A DNA stretch of 64,000 nt from positions 3,596,001-3,660,000 of the forward strand of contig OZ316898.1 of assembly GCA_973895155.1 (NCBI GenBank), given 5' to 3'. Below are positions 43,318 to 55,869 of this stretch, in pieces. The stretch is from Marsupella aquatica (taxonomy: Eukaryota; Marchantiophyta). Under the pieces are notes generated by a model, which was not told the origin of the DNA, made no database searches, and worked only from the letters and a program-made list of their open reading frames with translations. Position 1 is the stretch's first letter; the number at the start of each line of letters is the position of its first letter. A program made the translations under genes and the position numbers.

Positions 43318-45794
43318 AAAGACGAGAGTAGCTTGGATTGGAAACATAAGTGTACAGCGTTGGTCTTGATCCTGTTTGATTGTTTATCATACACCGGTGG
43401 TCCCGTTGTTCACGTAGTATATAATTAGCATTTGATGTTTCCAGAGTAGGGCAACCCGCGGACCGGACCAAGCGCAAGACGCGTCGGGACCAGGTGAAAT
43501 TTGTCAAGGCATAAAAAATGGGGAATCCTGGGGTCTGTCGACACACTTGCAATGTATCTTCCGAAATATCTGAATGACTTCTGCGCTGACCTGATTGCAC
43601 TACGACTCCGAAATATCTGAATGACTTCTGCGCTCGCCTGATTGCACTACAGCTCAGTGACAGATTCTCCGCGAACGAAGCAGGATTGGGTGACAGGCTG
43701 TCTTTGCCACAGAAGCGAGGATTATTGAAACTGGAAGTGGTGGGTGATCGTTATTAATCGAGTTCGTACTTTTTCTCTAATATTTCAGGTCTAAAATCAG
43801 GCCCAATCATCTAGAGATCTAAAGTGTTTTCAGACACAATTGACCGACTCTGCGTTCGTGCACAAGATTCTTTCAATAGTTTGAATCGAGATTGTCTTTG
43901 TTTGGTCTGGAACGGAAAATTCTCTGACGGGTAAATGTCCAACAAGTACAAAACTCAGGGCATCCCTTAAGGTCAGAACTCAATACATTCCCCAAAACTG
44001 AGTGATAACCTCGAGGTCTTCGACGATTCCAGTTAAGTGAAGTTTGTCGATCAGTGAGTCCTGGAAGTCCGCCACTAGCTGTAACGATCAGTTGTGTGGA
44101 GGATAGTGTTGATTCAAACTGTCAGCTTTAATTGACCGGAGGTGACCAATCTCGGGCTTTCACTCCACCTTTCACGATAATCACTCTTTCTGTTATTTAG
44201 GTTGGTGTGTTTTTTCCTTTATTGCTGTGACCCAATTGTAGACTACCTCTCATCCACGTTTTAGATACTCTTCACTACTATCTGAAAATAAGTTTAGAGA
44301 TTTCCTCCCAATCTAGTCATCGGAGCTCATTTTCATCACACTCATCAGTCAAGTAAAGTGATAACAATGTCCACCTTGGCATTCGACGATCATAGAGGAC
44401 TGGGCCTTCTCAGAGCATGAAGCAGCTGCCATTCGTCCACCCATGGTCAAGTGCAGGACGTAAGCATAACCTTCCAAAGAGATTCCTACCCATTAAATGA
44501 TTTCTGAACCGTCATTACTTAGTCCTTCCCGCCCACATAATTTGTATGGTCTTTCCGGACAAGTTGCTCTTCAGCGTTGAGGTTTGGTTGGCTCCAGTAC
44601 ATGGTTTTGCCAGCTTCCCTCGTGGAATTCCATAACAAAAGTTACATCTATATGATCATTCCGTGCCAGTGCACACGGCAGCCGACTGTCGCGAAATTCT
44701 CAGGATACTACTGTAGCGAAGAGATAGTCTCTGGAAAGGTACTGAAAGAAAAGTTAGTTGGCTCTTGAGGAAAATCCGTTTCCTCCGAATTTTGCAAAAG
44801 GGTAAACCTTATTATGTGACGCCAGAATTTGGGAGAGAGCCCGGAGGAGACTCGGGTCATTTAATAGAATATTCGACGATGACAAGAAGGCAACTCCCAT
44901 GCTGCCCCTGCCCCCCCCCCCCCACCCCCCTTGCTCCTTTCTACGAATGGCGATAATGCTAATCAATTCCTAGGATGTCCCGGCTCAATAAATTAGAAAC
45001 ATATGAGGGTTCCGTGTGGCAACTGTGAATTGAGGTGAATCTTGATAAAGAAACTATTCATCTCAAAAATTTCACCTCTCTGGATAGACAACAAGAACAA
45101 ATCATTGATGCAGTCCAAGGTTGCATTTTACCAGCCCCCCTGTATGAGAGGACCAGGTCGGGTGAGAATCTTAAAGACAATCAACGATGAAAGTAAATTT
45201 CCTGGCATCTGTGGGAGGTTCTTCCTTCTAACTGCTCAATCCAACTGATTGCGCAATAAGCACTTATCACTGTTCACGTATATGCAAAACTGATAAATCT
45301 AAAGATTGGATCAAAAATGGTCACCCGAATCATGGGTGGTATTTCACCTCTCGCCTCCTCCCCATTTTAACTTTCCTGAATTCCCTCCCGGGCCCCTTGG
45401 AAAACTTCACTGTTCCCTACTTTAGAGTTGCCGTAGCTGCTTGCGAGTGAAGCTCACTTCTCACTTTGTCAGAGGCCCAAGACTTGGTCACAGCGTTTAC
45501 TTGAATTGGGCCTTGCAGATGCTCCCCGTAGCCCATACTATGAAACACACCAGTTGCAGATTTCTGACTCTCAAATGTCTGCGACAGGCGATTTCATCAA
45601 TTAATTGTTGATGTACTTCGCCTGCTTCTTTGTCGTTCACATCGGCATCAAATGGATGAGGCGATGGAGATTGCCATGGGTTGCGCTAATTGAGAACACG
45701 ATTCAGAGCAGGCGAGCTCCATGTTTCTGAAAGGGTTTTAGGCTGTTTCCAAGTTCCAACACTTTCAACTTCACTGCCAGGCACCATAATAACA
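43318..45794 (+). repeat. Intergenic region between ROCO copy C and the NAC gene
   Basis: The first ~1 kb matches the copy B flank and the distal part matches the copy A flank. A 47-bp tandem duplication (CCGAAATATCTGAATGACTT ...) lies at 43561-43654, and a poly(C) run at about 44910-44935. The two genes face each other, so terminators of both should lie here, but I cannot place poly(A) signals with confidence. Confidence 0.6.
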
Positions 45795-46298
45795 CTAGAA
45801 GCACTTCGCGCACGCGCACTGTCGGCACTCACAATTGTCTTCTCGGACTCGGGGCTCAATTGAGCTCGGCCCCATGTTCAGCACGGATTCAGAGGCTTCA
45901 TTCTCCTCATCATCTGCAACTGGAGGTGGAGCACGATTCCTCTTCTTGAACGAAACTCTATGCTTCGCTGTGAAAGTCGGAGGAGCCCGTGCAACTGGGG
46001 ACTCAAAACCCGACCGAAGTCTAGGCTGGATCTGAATAATTGCAGGCTGGAAAGGAGAATCAACCACGTTGCACGAGTTCTCGGTGCTCAAAGATGGTGG
46101 CACCGTAGAAGCACTGGGTGCTTGGCCCTCCAAAGGCGGCAATTCCAAATCCTCAATATTGTCAACCCTGGTGATACGCTGCACGGAGTCCCGCATGGCA
46201 AGAATACCCTGGCGTTCACTATTCCACGACGGATCTGACGACAAGTTCCGACCAAACATCAGACATGAAGCGGCATAGCAATCAACTCCGAAGTCTCC
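45795..46298 (-). CDS. C-terminal part of the NAC protein
   Basis: This frame is in the same phase as the NAC domain but separated by three stops (46440-46442, a second about 9 bases on, and 46299-46301). It is rich in Ser, Pro and acidic residues (ELPPLEGQAPSAS, VADDEENEASESV), as expected of a NAC transcription-activation tail. It ends CECRQCACAKCF. An intron covering the stops is plausible, since a pyrimidine-rich CCGTTTTCTTGAG occurs at its start. Otherwise the gene is truncated and this part is relict. Confidence 0.5.
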   Translation of the reverse strand, partial: GDFGVDCYAASCLMFGRNLSSDPSWNSERQGILAMRDSVQRITRVDNIEDLELPPLEGQAPSASTVPPSLSTENSCNVVDSPFQPAIIQIQPRLRSGFESPVARAPPTFTAKHRVSFKKRNRAPPPVADDEENEASESVLNMGPSSIEPRVREDNCECRQCACAKCF

Positions 46299-46439
46299 TC
46301 AAGAAAACGGAAAATCACTAACGTCAGGGAGCACAACAACAGGAGCCAGCGGCAAAGGCTCCAGCACTTCTTGTCCAACCGACATGGCAGTCGGGGTGGT
46401 CACAGTAGTATAGGGTTCAGTAGTAGTGCACTACAGCCG

Positions 46440-47063
46440 CTACCGCGGCAGTTCCAAACGGGGCTTCACATCATTCTCCAAGAACACCGAACTCCTCTCT
46501 TCCAATTCTGCGACCGCGTTGTCCACCTCCTCCTCCTCCGCCTCGCCAACCCCAACCGCGGCAAGCTTCCCCCGATCGACCCCCTTCTTCTTGAACACCT
46601 TGCAGAGCACGGCTGCAGAGTCCTGCAAGCCGGTGGTGGCGGTGGCGGCTTCCCACTCCTCTCCGCCATCGAGCCGATACTCGTGCATCACCCAATGCGT
46701 GCGCTTCCCGTGAGGCGCTCTCCCGACGTAGAACACGAGCGTCTTCTTCATACCAATTACAATCTTCGAGCCCGCTTTCTTGACACATCGATCCCGCCCC
46801 GTTGCCTTCCAGTACCCGACCTCGGTGGCGCGATTGCTGCGCAAGCTATTGGCGTACTTCCGATCCCTGGGGCTGAAGAAGAACCACTCCGAATCGAAGC
46901 CCGGAAGAAGCGCCTTCGACGGCAAATCCCATGGCTCGCACTTGTAGAGGTCCACCTCCGCGATCACGTCGAATTCGATCTCAATGCCTCTCACTCTCTT
47001 CGTCAAATAGTACCCCACAAGCTCCTCGTCTGTGGGGTGGAATCGAAATCCTGGAGGCAGCAT
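46440..47063 (-). CDS. NAC-domain transcription factor
   Basis: The 207-codon frame opens MLPPGFRFHPTDEELVGYYL (subdomain A). It continues with FDVIAEVDLYKCEPWDLP (B, residues 31-48), FFFSPRDRKYANSLRSNRAT and GYWKATGRD (C, to about 91), IGMKKTLVFYVGRAPHGKRT (D) and HWVMHEYRL, then AAVLCKVFKKKG (E, to about 161). NAC proteins are plant-specific nuclear DNA-binding factors. The start is the only Met before the conserved LPPGFRF. The two introns commonly found inside NAC domains are absent. The gene is convergent with ROCO copy C, and its upstream region has a TATA-like box at 47421-47430. Confidence 0.95.
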   Translation of the reverse strand: MLPPGFRFHPTDEELVGYYLTKRVRGIEIEFDVIAEVDLYKCEPWDLPSKALLPGFDSEWFFFSPRDRKYANSLRSNRATEVGYWKATGRDRCVKKAGSKIVIGMKKTLVFYVGRAPHGKRTHWVMHEYRLDGGEEWEAATATTGLQDSAAVLCKVFKKKGVDRGKLAAVGVGEAEEEEVDNAVAELEERSSVFLENDVKPRLELPR

Positions 47064-47110
47064 TCTTTATTGCTGCACGATACGTCAGCTCCACTGTTTC
47101 TCGAAGAAGT

Positions 47111-47370
47111 GTGAACAGAATTCTTGTACTGTGCTGAAAAAGGGTCTACAAAATATAAACAGAGGAAACAGAGGAAAAGAATCACGAGAGAATGAAAAGA
47201 AAGCCAAAGAGTGAACAAAAATGTTGTCCTGTGCTGGAAAAAGAGTTAACAAAATGAAAGAAAGGAAAAGAATCCAGAGACATTTAAAAGAAACCAAAGG
47301 GTTTGCAAAATAGAAGAGAGTAAAAACAGGGAAAAAATAATCCAGAGAGGATGAAAAGAAACCCAGAGAA
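47111..47370 (-). repeat. Pyrimidine-rich leader repeats of the NAC gene
   Basis: Two to three degenerate ~90-bp units share, on the plus strand, GTGCTGAAAAAGG, GAGGAAAAGAATC and GAGAGAATGAAAAGAAA motifs. On the NAC sense strand they are CT-rich and would form most of a 5' untranslated region of about 330 nt. Confidence 0.55.
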
Positions 47371-47420
47371 AAAACAATGGGAAGAAAAATGGTACACGAG
47401 TCAAATGGAACAAAAGACAA

Positions 47421-47430
47421 TTTATATAAA
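47421..47430 (-). promoter_or_regulatory. TATA-like box of the NAC gene
   Basis: TTTATATAAA lies about 360 bp before the NAC start codon, followed by a pyrimidine-rich leader. The motif is palindromic, so strand is assigned by context. Confidence 0.45.
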
Positions 47431-49860
47431 ACCAAGAGAGGCCTCTAGAGTGTGACTCTCTTGGGTTAAAACCTACGATAGGGTGGGGGGCAGGAAATTC
47501 TTCGCACCAATTAATCACGTCCAAAGGAAGAGCATCAGACTAGTAATACTAACAATCAACCTCAGAAAGAAATGAAATCTAGCTGTGCAATCCTCACATG
47601 AGACTTCACTAAAGTTGGGGTGCCAATAGAAAAGATGGAGCAACAGCATAAAAAATGGGAAGCCATGGAAGATCAAATGAGTTGGGAGTGGTGACACTGA
47701 ACCTTTTTTCTATTTGTAAGAGTTGATGAGGTTAACTAACCTGCGTTAGAAGTTAACTCTTAACTTTGTGGCGAAGCAAGGGTAGCAGTCTTTCTGGTTC
47801 GAAAAGTACAGTATGAGTAGCTTTTGCTTCAAACTAGTCGCCTTTTCTTTTGTTCTGTCTTTGTTGTGTATCTTCGTTCGCAAGTAATTTCATTCTGTCT
47901 TTTGGTATTGGTGGCCATCACATTGTGCTAGAATCTACCTTGATGCTCCTTTGGAATGATTGGAAAAATTCTTGAAAGATTTTTCAACGATTCCTTTTGT
48001 CATTGTTTTACAGATTCTTCAAAAAATTAAAGGCTTTTTCGGTCTACTATTTTTCTTGAGATTCCTGCAAGGTTCTTCTTTGGATATAAAGTAGATACTT
48101 TATGTACTACAGTATGTATTGAAGTGCCAAAGTACAAGAAGTGCCAAACCATGACACACCATCCGAAAGGCAGTAGACCCAATAAATTGGAGCCACGAAA
48201 ACACAAGGTAAACCCCCATGAAGACCACTGAGGCCAATAGTCCCCTAAAACTAAAGCCTCTATTGGATAGCAAACTGAAGGATGGCAAACTGAAAAGTAT
48301 GGAAAATATCTGGAATAAACTGCATAGGAGCCTCACAGAGAATAATATTTCTAGAGATCCTAAAACCAAGAGTCTTAGTCCTACAAAGAATAGTGAAATA
48401 GTGAATGCTTGAGCCCTCTTACTTCAATAGACACCCATTGTCTAGACAAGACACCATGGACAAGAAACTGGGGGTAAGCCCTCTACTCTATACAAAAGAT
48501 CCCAAATGCTTGTAAGAAACTTGTCGGATATACTGTACAGCAAAAGAAGTACCATTGTGATGCCCAAACCACCACAACCAACATGGCCCATTTTGAAAAT
48601 GTTACCTTTTATTTCAAATAGTAACTCCTTTCCTTTGCACCAATTTTGCCTTTCTTGTGTCCAAAAGTGCTTGGTCCATGGGAGTCCTGAGATTAAATGT
48701 TTGGTCCATACAAGCATCTACTGTACTTCCAATTCATAAGTATTCCTCATATCTGTACTAACATGATTGAATATGTTACAACCTTGAGCATCAGTTTTTA
48801 CCTCCAACGATAAGTATGCAATTAAATCAAAATATCAAGGGCTCCAAACCTCGCTCCAAACAAAGACGTGAGAGTAACTTTGCTGAGAAGCCAAGCATGA
48901 GACAGGTAGATGTACGCAAAATTTATGTTAATTTTGAAAATTTTATGGATTAAGTAGCTCAATACCATGCATTGTATAGAAGGTGTTGTCACATAAATTA
49001 TGGAGAAAATGATGTTGTTGTGCAATATTGAGAAAATGATGTTGTTATGAAAAAACAACATTGTTGCTTAAAATATATACTTGCATAAAAACGATTGTTC
49101 AACAAACGAGGTTGTTGTGTATAGGGTTTCATTACTTAACAGACATTGTTGCATACAAAATGTCATTATGCAAAAGATGTATTTTAGTAAAACATAAATT
49201 TGCAGGAATAGAGTACAATGTACAAAGAGAATATTAAAAAAATAGAAAACAAAAAAAAACACTCCTTGTTTTTTTCTTTCTATTTGTTTTTAATTTCTTG
49301 AAGAATAATACAGTATTTTAGTAATATATTTTTCCAAAACATATTACCTCTCAGAAAATTAAATTTGGTTGTAGAATTTTATTTAACATATTCTTTAGCT
49401 TTTTTCAGGCAGGTGTGGGCAGGCAAAGGGCAGCTAGGGCAGATTTCAAGATATGAGGATTGTATAAGTGGATCCCACAGTGCACAAAAAAGAATATTTT
49501 TATGAAAGGCCATGATTGGCTCCCGCACTTTCGCATTTTGTAACAGACCATAGTTTTTTGGCAGTGTAGGGTATCATCGTGTTTGATGTTGTTCAATGCC
49601 CATGGGATCCAAATGTTCATTACATGCAAGGGGTTTGATTGTGATTATATAACTTTGGCTTGTGCAATGCATTTTTTAATTTTAATTTTTTTTTGGCTTG
49701 TGCAATGCATGATCATTGTTGCACCCATGTTGGTGGGACAATGACCCCGAGTTGCACAAAAATGTCAAGGTCTAACAACTACATGCAGGTGAGGCAGGGA
49801 AACGATTGTTTTCATTCTGGCTGTGTCAACTGTTAACCATGGTGTGATTGCGGGAATGTA
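47431..49860. other. A/T-rich intergenic region, no gene recognised
   Basis: Contains only short frames. 48100-48420 has a T-rich minus-strand style like other retroposon 3' ends. A short duplication of GGCTTGTGCAATGCAT occurs near 49655 and 49697. Nothing codes convincingly. Confidence 0.35.
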
Positions 49861-51611
49861 ATTGTTGAGGACGAGGGCGTGGAGGGCGGAGGGGTGCAAG
49901 AGTAAGAACATTTGGGCATCATTGAGTCCAAGCGGGGTTGTGCAATGCTATATAGAGGGAAGACATATTATTTTACTTTTTTGCATCCCTATTCCTCCCC
50001 CTCCCAACAAAATTGCCTTCCCTTTCTTCCCTCCCTCTCTCCTCCCTCCCCCCCTTTTCTCCCCTCCAACACCACTAAAACCGAGAAGACAAAATTGGGG
50101 GAAAAGACAAAATTAACCATTCTCAAAATCAAGAAGCCAATCACGTTTCATCTCATGTCTTACTTCCCCTCTCCTTCCTCGCCTCGTACCTTTGGACCTC
50201 CATATCAGATAAACTCTTTCCTTTTTAATGTTTCATGCCAAAAAGTACTCTATGCTGTTGATATAGTATAGCCAGCACACCAGTCATGTACCCTTGGACA
50301 TGTACTCTACCTTGTACCCTACCATGAAAGCCATTTTGGGTACCCATTTGAGTCAATCCAACAGTCTCAAACAACCCTGGATAATATCTAAAGGCAAACT
50401 ATTGTTCCCTGCTTTTTCAAATTTGTAAACGGACTATGGGAGGGATTTGGCAGGATCCCTTATTATAGTGATTGATCAGGGAAATGACTTTAAAAATTGT
50501 TGACCTATGCAGTAATTAGGAAAGACTACTTTAAAAAAAGAAACAATCAACTAGCCTAAATTGCACACTTTGTAATTTTAAGGTAATTCTTATCTTAGTT
50601 CCTACCATGAATAAATATATATAACTGGTAGTTGGATGCAACATGGAAGCTTTGACAGAATTTTATTGGAATTTTAATTGAAAATGAATCTTTTGGAATC
50701 TTTTTGAGATATTATAATGTCTGTTGAGAATCTTCTTAATAGGTTTGAATTGAATGAGTATTTAGGGAGATTCTAGTATGACTGGCCCAATGCAAGTGCG
50801 TTGCATGATGGTCATTGCAGTTGTTGCCGCTATGTGGAGGCAAGGAAGTGTTGCAGCAAAAACCTTGCCAATGGTGTCACACGTCCAGTCAGGCCATGGG
50901 AACAGTGCAGTACTGTTGAGAGTTTCTCAGGAAGGCAAGCAAGGGAGAGACACAAGGGTGGGCAATTGAAAGGGAGGCAAGGGAGGGGACATTATATTCA
51001 TGTTTCCTCTCTCCCCAGCTCTCCCTCCCATCTCTCCTCCCCCTCCCCACACAGACATTGGGCAGGGAGGTGCTCCGTCATGTGCAGACCAAGGAGCACT
51101 TTGGGCAAGAGCTGGGGCAGGGGAGGGGAGGGGTGTAGGGTTGGTCCAACAGCTTGGACAGAAGAGGCCCATCATCCTACAGCCAGATTTGCATCCCACC
51201 CAAAACTCTTTTGCAAACAGATAAGCATGCATGTCATAGATTGATAAGAAGTTCAAAGATAGGCGAACTGATAATAAACTTACATGGACTAGAGTGCAAA
51301 TAAGTTTTTTATATCCCAGCCAATCCCCACATTATGCAAGATGGCAATGGGTTTCATGCATGACTTTGCTTCTTAACCTACTCTGTGGTATGATACTTGT
51401 GTGCTAGTTAATACTAGTTCTGCTCTAGATTTGTAGGACTGCTATAATTATTAAGGGTTTCACTTGCGTCAAAACTTGGAAAGGACTCGCCGACAACTGG
51501 TTTTGCTTGGGGTCCCACCAAGCAAACTTTACAAGGTTTAATTCTTCTCATAATTTCAATTGTTCAGATTCCATAATCTTCGTTCCTAAGACTTAGAGGT
51601 TTTCTGTGCAG
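49861..51611. other. Intergenic region, no gene recognised
   Basis: Includes pieces similar to the copy A upstream flank (CATGCCAAAAAGTACT near 50237, and TTTTTCAAATTTGTAAAC near 50423). Pyrimidine-rich stretches near 50000 and 51010 create low-complexity frames that I do not accept. Confidence 0.35.
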
Positions 51612-51695
51612 GAACCTCCCGTTCGGAATTGGGGTTTTGCAAAGAAAGGTGGAATTGCTCTCACGAAACAGTTTTCGTTTCAGGAGCACTTGTAG
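51612..51695 (+). CDS. Exon-like C-terminal fragment of unknown protein
   Basis: After an acceptor-like TTTTCTGTGCAG, an 84-nt frame reads EPPVRNWGFAKKGG, then ALTKQFSFQEHL and TAG. The composition looks like a genuine protein end, but no upstream exon was identified and I do not recognise the family. Confidence 0.25.
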   Translation, partial: EPPVRNWGFAKKGGIALTKQFSFQEHL

Positions 51696-53668
51696 GTAAT
51701 GCAGGTTTCCATTCCAATCAATTTTATGTTTTGATGAGTTTGGTCTCGTCGAGAAAGGAGGAGATCTCACAGCGGGAGGGGCAGGCACACAAAAAAGGTA
51801 GATGCAATTTCTGTAAAAGGTAGATGTCAATTCGGCAATTTCTGTGAGCAGGACTTCAGATAATTTTTTTTTGAAAAAGGCAGTGTCTTCCTAGCCACGG
51901 GTATTCTTGCTCCACAATGCATTTCTCGGGTGTAAAAAAATGCACTTTCATTATTAAAGGGTTGGCTAAACCCTGAACCCTGGACCCCAAAACCTACAGT
52001 AGCAAGGCAAACGAAATCAACTGCGGGCACAGGCTACTAGACAAAAAGTGGAGCTGTAACGTTCTTGAACAGAGCTGACTGCAGCAGTCTCCCAAAGATG
52101 TGATTACAGAAAGTAGCTGGATCACCACGTAATGCCACTGGCTGATGCAAGAATTGTCTCCAGACGCGAAAGAGTTCTCTACCACAAGGGCCGTGTTTTC
52201 ATCTTTAGATCAAGTTTTTAAAACAGGGCGTATCGCGAGGGTTGTGTTCGTCCATAGATATTCATCTCGAGCACCCTTTAGCTTGATTCGGCCTTCCGCT
52301 TTCAAACGCAACTTTTCAGAGAAAATCACGAAACGCTACCATATTGTTCATCCCATACGTTGCCATGCAAGAAAAGGGCAAAGGAGCGACCACGGCCACG
52401 GCCACTTCTCTTTGCCTGCTCCGAAAGGCAGGTCTGGTAGAACAGAACAATGTTACAACAATGAAATCCTTTGTAGGAACCTAGCATCATCCGGCGGACA
52501 AACTGAAAAAGACTGGACAACTGCAAATTTGCTAATTACTGGACTTCACGTTATTGGACCGTTGACCATACAGCAATCCAGTTTCTAAAGATATACTCTC
52601 GGACCAGACTTCCACCTCAGGGAATTTCTTCGATACTGAAAGCCAAGCCACAAGGATAACATGTCAGGATTGCTTCACTTGGTCAATTTAGAACCTTTGG
52701 ACTGTGGGTCTCAAGCTGCCCCATCCAGCATTGTGTGCATTTTGTCCAATAATGTCTAGCCATGTTATTAGAACCTAGTTTTTCATGAAGGGGACTCGGG
52801 AAAACAACTCCGCCCAATCCTAGTTTCTTATTAATTCTGATGACGACGTTGCATCCAGAGCAGGGGTAGATGTGGAAGAGGATGACAATGGTCATCAAAG
52901 GGCTTGCTTGTTTTGTTCAACCTGAAAAACGTTTCTAGAGCAGGAAAAGAAAGTACCGGTGAAACAACTAGAGAAGCTGAGGAGAAAGATTGCGGAGAAC
53001 CTGACGGGGAAAGTTTTGTAGGAAAGGATACTCATCCAGAAACTCAAGTTGTTCGAGAAACTATTAAAAGTACCTTGGACAAGTTTGGGAAGATTATTAT
53101 ATGTAACTGCTTAGCGCCGTCACTCCTCGTTTACTCAATCCTGTATTCAAATATTTCTAGTCCAAACTCAAGTTGTTCGAGAAAGTCAATTTTCGTCGTG
53201 ATTGTGCTGGGGTGGCGAAGGACAAGCACACATTGATATGGTAGGGAAAGCAGAAGTAGAGTAGTGGAAGGGGACGGTGGAATTAGTATGAAGAGAATGT
53301 CGAAAACGGTGTGCCAAAGAACAAGCATGAGTGCTTCAATAGCGATGAGGATTCACTTCAAATGAAAGCCGCACGAATAGACTGATGAATGGTAAAGTTT
53401 TGGTAGTTTCATTAGGTACAGATTTTCATCTAGGAGGTATTGCCGTGGGTTCCATATGTAGAGCGTACAATGCAAGATCAAAGAATTTATGTGCAAGCCC
53501 CATTCCGACCTGATACAACAGTGGACTGCTTGAGGATGATTGGATGAGATGAGCTCCTTGCTCGCAGCAATTTGGGAGTCTGCACATCCGCTGTGAAATT
53601 GTATGTTCAGGACAGTTCAAATTACAATATAGAAAAGACAATCTCAGAACTATGTTTTGTGGTAATAC
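51696..53668. other. Unassigned region downstream of the La-type gene
   Basis: Terminal exons of the La-type gene may lie here. A minus-strand stretch near 52400 reads SGRGRGRSF after a pyrimidine-rich tract, reminiscent of basic La tails. A plus-strand Lys/Glu-rich frame at 52904-53236 has no ATG near its start. Neither can be confirmed. Confidence 0.3.
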
Positions 53669-55736
53669 CTTCGTCTCGACCCACTTTGCTTCACTTGCCC
53701 GTTTCTCTGGCCGTTACACTCAACGACGGCTTGCTGCTCAGATGATTTCCTGATCATTTTTCAAAGAGATACACCGGAAGGAAAGGTCTTATAATAATAT
53801 ATAAGAAAGACCAATCGATGGATAGTCAAATCCAAGCCAGTTCTTCGCAGACTGAATGTAATACTTTGGTTCCAATGTGCTCCCTTGAAAAATGACTCTC
53901 TGTGCATCTTCCTCGAACGATATCTCGATACAGCATAACAGGAAAAAACGCTTTCCTCCAACGAGCCGTGGCAGAATTACACTATTGACCTAAATTCAAA
54001 CCAGCACCAATTAGCACACGCATATTGCCTCAAAACCGCTCCGCAGAACTCAATGAAAACATTCGAGAGAAACAAGGAGGATCGATACATCCCAGTCCAA
54101 ATTTCAGAGTGTAAATACATGGCGGTAAAATCAAAGACTAAGAATGTAAAGTAGCTGTGGTAGACTTGCATCAATGAGGGACAAAAGCAGTCAGTGAATG
54201 ACAGAGACTGCAGTGGAATGTTTCTTCCTAAGATCTGGACATTGAATTCCTTGGTAACGCTATCATAATCTTCTCCCTGGAATAACAGGAATAGAATCAA
54301 ACTATCAAAAACACCGGACAACTATGCCAACGAGCAGTGACCATTACCTCGGCATGCTCTTCGAAGAAAGTATACAGTTCGTCTAATGTGATGTTCCCAG
54401 GGGAGAGATTGGCAGCGACGCTGCGAGCGCTGATATCTGCTAGCACTTCTTCGATGCTTTTCAGCTTGGGTACTCGTCCAGCTTTGGTGCCTGCACAGAT
54501 CCATCACCGGGACTTCAGTCTCCAAGCATGTATAACTCGCCAAACGTTCATTTCACCGATGAAGAAAGCTCCATCCCTTGCTACAACATGTTGCTACTGT
54601 AGATACACACAGAAACTGGCAAACTAATGGAGAGATTCATGCCACGCAGGAGGCAAGCGGGGAGCACAGAGGCTGGGCTCAGGAAGTCAACTCACCGTCC
54701 TCAGGAAGTCCAAGCATAGTACACTGACGGCAACTGCGGCTCGTAAGTTCGGAGGTCAAATTCTCCGGCCCATGTTATATGAGGCCTAGATGACTTCTCA
54801 TGCGCGAAAAAGAGCAGACGCGGGCAAACTGACCACTGTCTCAATTCGTCAAGTCAAACTCCAAATTCTAGGAATTCCATGCCAGATGGCGAATCGGTTT
54901 TTGCCATGTCTACATAGATGTGCAAACCTCCACTAGAAACTTTCTGATAACCACGTCGGCCGTGAAACGGTGTGCTCACTTGAACTTAATATTCATTACA
55001 AGTTACACACTCAGCGCTCGTTCATGCATTCATTCCTGCTTACGTTCTTTCTCCGTGGCCACATTGGTTTTGTATTAATCATCGCTTTATAGGGGGATGA
55101 GCTGTGCGTCTTCTCATCATAATTGTTCACTCGTGGTGGATCTGGAGAGAATCCATCTCGCGCTCTTGTCCTTGACCTCTTATCTAATTTCACCCTACCC
55201 GCACAACCTCTTATCCAATTTCACGCTACCCGCACAATTGAGATGCTTCCACAAAACAATGAGAAAGGGTATCACGTATCCCAAAGATGCTACCAGAAAG
55301 GGACACGACCTAAACGGAGTTGACTGATGCCTTCATTCATTCTGTCTTGCTTGCATTCTGTCGTTCTTTCTATCCTTCTTTCGTCCATTCATTCCGTCTT
55401 ACAAAAATAATGCGATACGAGGGCCCACATGTGATCGCTTTCTGCTTGTAAACTAAAACAAGTACACAAAACCATGCTCTTGACAACTTGCCAGGAAAGG
55501 TAGATACAGCCATCATCGCTCTCCTCGACGCATTTCGGCTAGAACTTATCGCCTGAAAGACTGCTGTCGCTGAAGTAAAACTCCGCCTGTGACACGACAT
55601 AAACACTGTAAGTTCACATGACAAGACAGCCGAGACGCCGAAATGTGCAGCTGCAATCAATCCCTTCAATCTACCCAATAAGTACCTGCCGCAAAACCTT
55701 TGCCTCAGTCTCCACGTCCAGGTCAGGAGCGACCAT
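53669..55736 (-). pseudogene. La-type RNA-binding protein gene, apparently disrupted
   Basis: Exons in order on the minus strand: 55736-55686 (MVAPDLDVETEAKVLRQ; the frame is open upstream to another Met at 55865); 55586 onward (AEFYFSDSSLSGDKF); one ending 54696 (LGLPEDG); 54490-54348 (PKLKSIEEVLADISARS ... TFFEEHAE); 53989-53865 (VNSVILPRL ... FEEDAQRVIFQGSTLEP); 53787-53669 (YLFEK, MIRKSSEQQ). Introns are GT-AG and phases agree. This is the La motif followed by RRM1 of genuine La proteins, which bind 3' oligo(U) tails of Pol III transcripts in the nucleus. A TAG at 55541-55539 replaces the Leu expected after DKF. A five-A run near 53746 shifts the frame where FEK should continue into MIRK. 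The start of the third exon and the distal exons are not resolved. Confidence 0.7.
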
Positions 55737-55869
55737 GATATATGAAAATGAACCTCGGGTCTTCCGTTCCTTCCATTCCTTCCTCGACGCCTCGCCTGTC
55801 TCTGTGCCCTCCCGCATCTCGTCCCATGCTTTCTCGATTAGTGTGAATGCCCGAGCTTTGCCCATCTTA

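Noticed and set aside
46371-47114. Plus-strand 247-codon frame opposite the NAC domain
   Set aside because: It is the antisense of an unmistakable NAC coding region in GC-rich sequence.
52904-53236. Plus-strand Lys/Glu-rich frame
   Set aside because: No ATG at its head, no splice partner found and no recognised domain; it lies opposite possible La-type gene introns.
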